This document shows, piece by piece, positions 4,583 through 5,394 of a DNA stretch of 5,394 bases. Below the pieces are notes generated by a model. It was not told where the DNA came from. It searched no databases and worked only from the letters and a program-made list of their open reading frames with translations. Location of the stretch: the NCBI GenBank assembly GCA_025355115.1, contig JANXLO010000031.1:1-5394 (forward strand). The letters are read 5' to 3'. Positions within the stretch are counted from its first letter, which is position 1. Each line of letters begins with the position of its first letter. Origin of the DNA: Chthonomonadaceae bacterium (lineage in GTDB: Bacteria; Armatimonadota; Chthonomonadetes; Chthonomonadales; Chthonomonadaceae). Both the position numbers and the translations under genes were made by a program.

Positions 4583-5394
4583 CTACAAGGGTTTGGCGAA
4601 CTCTTGTAGGGCTTTGAGGATAGGTTCCTGGCGGGCAACGGCGATTGGTGTGCACCCCTTTTTGTCCTTGCTCATGGGATCGGCGCCGCGCGAAAGTAGG
4701 AGATGTACCATTCCAATTTGACCGCAGTTTACCGCTCGCCGCAAAGGGGTCTCTCCCTTCGAGTCTTTCATCTCGATCTCCGCTCCGGCCTCAAGCAAAA
4801 CCTTCGCGATAGCGACATGATCTCGCCTGGCAGCCATATGGAGTGGACTGGTGTGCCCTGGCCCGCTCTGCCCATTCACGTTCGCGCCGTGGTGCAGGAG
4901 AAGCGCCACGACGGCGCTTCCATCTGCCTCCGATGCAGCCGGCATCGCCGTAACGGTGTGATACAGCGGATCGTGCCCGAGACGATCTCTCACCGTGACA
5001 TCCGAGTGGTGTTCCAGAAGCAGCGCCACTCGCTCGATGTCCCATCGGCGCACGGCTTCGCTCAAGAGCGTGCGGCCAAGATCGGAGACAGTGGCGATCG
5101 AGGGGTTCTGCTCCAATTTCGTTCGCAGCTCTTCAAGAGGAAGTTGATAGAGCGGAATGTAGGGATCGGTGAGGGCACGGGCAGTCTCTGTGAAATAGTC
5201 GTGCAGCCGCTGTCGCGTGGGTTCAGCAATGACAACCTCGTCAATCGCCTGGAACATGTGCTTCAGCCATCTCTCAGCCTCCTCAGAACCAATAGTTAGA
5301 TGCGCATGTCTGCACCCGAGGCTCTGTTTGCCACGCTTGGCGGTATAAGTCGCCGGGCCTCCGAGACGCTCGGCTATAAAGAGGGCAAACGACT
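4583..5394 (-). CDS. Group II truncated haemoglobin-ankyrin repeat fusion protein, 5' end beyond the window
   Basis: The reading frame is open from the right edge to the TAG at 4583-4585, giving 269 visible residues with the N-terminus missing. Visible residues 1 to about 78 are a 2/2 (truncated) globin: LGGPATYTAKRG (10-21), CRHAHLTI (27-34) and AERWLKHM (39-46). They align without gaps to Mycobacterium TrHbO as I recall it: His29 falls on proximal haem ligand HisF8 (His75) and Trp42 on the group II marker TrpG8 (Trp88). About 46 residues (helices A to early E, with the B10 and CD1 ligand-pocket residues) should lie outside. From about residue 83 onward there are five to six ankyrin repeats, including GHTSPLHMAARRDH (179-192) and GETPLRRAVNCGQ (213-225); one repeat carries an insertion near 149-158. 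The ATG at 5255-5257 is inside the G helix and is not the start. A haem O2/NO-binding domain coupled to a protein-interaction module is the likely design; partner and role are unknown. Confidence 0.88.
   Translation of the reverse strand, partial: SFALFIAERLGGPATYTAKRGKQSLGCRHAHLTIGSEEAERWLKHMFQAIDEVVIAEPTRQRLHDYFTETARALTDPYIPLYQLPLEELRTKLEQNPSIATVSDLGRTLLSEAVRRWDIERVALLLEHHSDVTVRDRLGHDPLYHTVTAMPAASEADGSAVVALLLHHGANVNGQSGPGHTSPLHMAARRDHVAIAKVLLEAGAEIEMKDSKGETPLRRAVNCGQIGMVHLLLSRGADPMSKDKKGCTPIAVARQEPILKALQEFAKPL

Noticed and set aside
5255..5257. ATG as the start of a stand-alone ankyrin protein
   Set aside because: It lies in the middle of the globin G helix, has no suitable Shine-Dalgarno at normal spacing, and homology to TrHbO continues upstream in the same frame.
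4703..5299. Plus-strand frame of 198 codons opposite the globin-ankyrin gene
   Set aside because: The minus frame encodes clear globin and ankyrin motifs throughout; the plus frame has none.

Overview
The window is a compact, moderately GC-rich (roughly 60% by eye), gene-dense bacterial chromosome segment with no rRNA, tRNA, IS element or CRISPR array. The gene set (a short RRM protein with a glycine tail, a CAX-type Ca2+/H+ exchanger, an AAG-type glycosylase, a DUF92 membrane protein and two unusual domain fusions) fits a soil bacterium. My best guess is Acidobacteriota (Terriglobia-like), but this is an impression from gene content and style, not a demonstrated assignment.

Layout, left to right. 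Bases 1-158 are a leader with a short hairpin near the left edge. Bases 159-587 (+) encode a 142-residue RRM RNA-binding protein with a strong intrinsic terminator at 616-645. Bases 713-1732 (-), convergent with it, encode a fusion of a MogA/MoaB molybdopterin adenylyltransferase domain with the C-terminal LarC2 domain of the nickel-pincer cofactor cyclometallase. A 160-base divergent region holds a 15-bp perfect palindrome just upstream of the next ribosome binding site. Then come three same-strand, tightly packed genes, probably one operon: a Ca2+/H+ exchanger (1893-2954), a 3-methyladenine DNA glycosylase (2978-3652) and a DUF92 integral membrane protein (3660-4508). A 74-base convergent gap contains a long imperfect hairpin. 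The last gene (4583 to beyond 5394, minus strand) is cut by the right edge.

The most notable result is that last gene. Its first in-window ATG (5255-5257) suggests an ordinary ankyrin-repeat protein, but the frame stays open upstream to the window edge. The extra 45 residues, together with the first part of the 'ankyrin' ORF, are the E-to-H helices of a group II truncated haemoglobin, with the proximal histidine and the G8 tryptophan in register with Mycobacterium TrHbO. The gene therefore encodes a globin-ankyrin fusion, and the ATG at 5257 lies inside a globin helix.

The second notable result is the MogA-LarC2 fusion. It joins two nucleotide-using domains that, in their separate families, activate or metallate sulfur-containing organometallic cofactors (Mo-pterin and Ni-pincer). 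The rest is ordinary housekeeping or stress content; ion exchange, alkylation repair and a DUF92 protein share an operon without an obvious common pathway.
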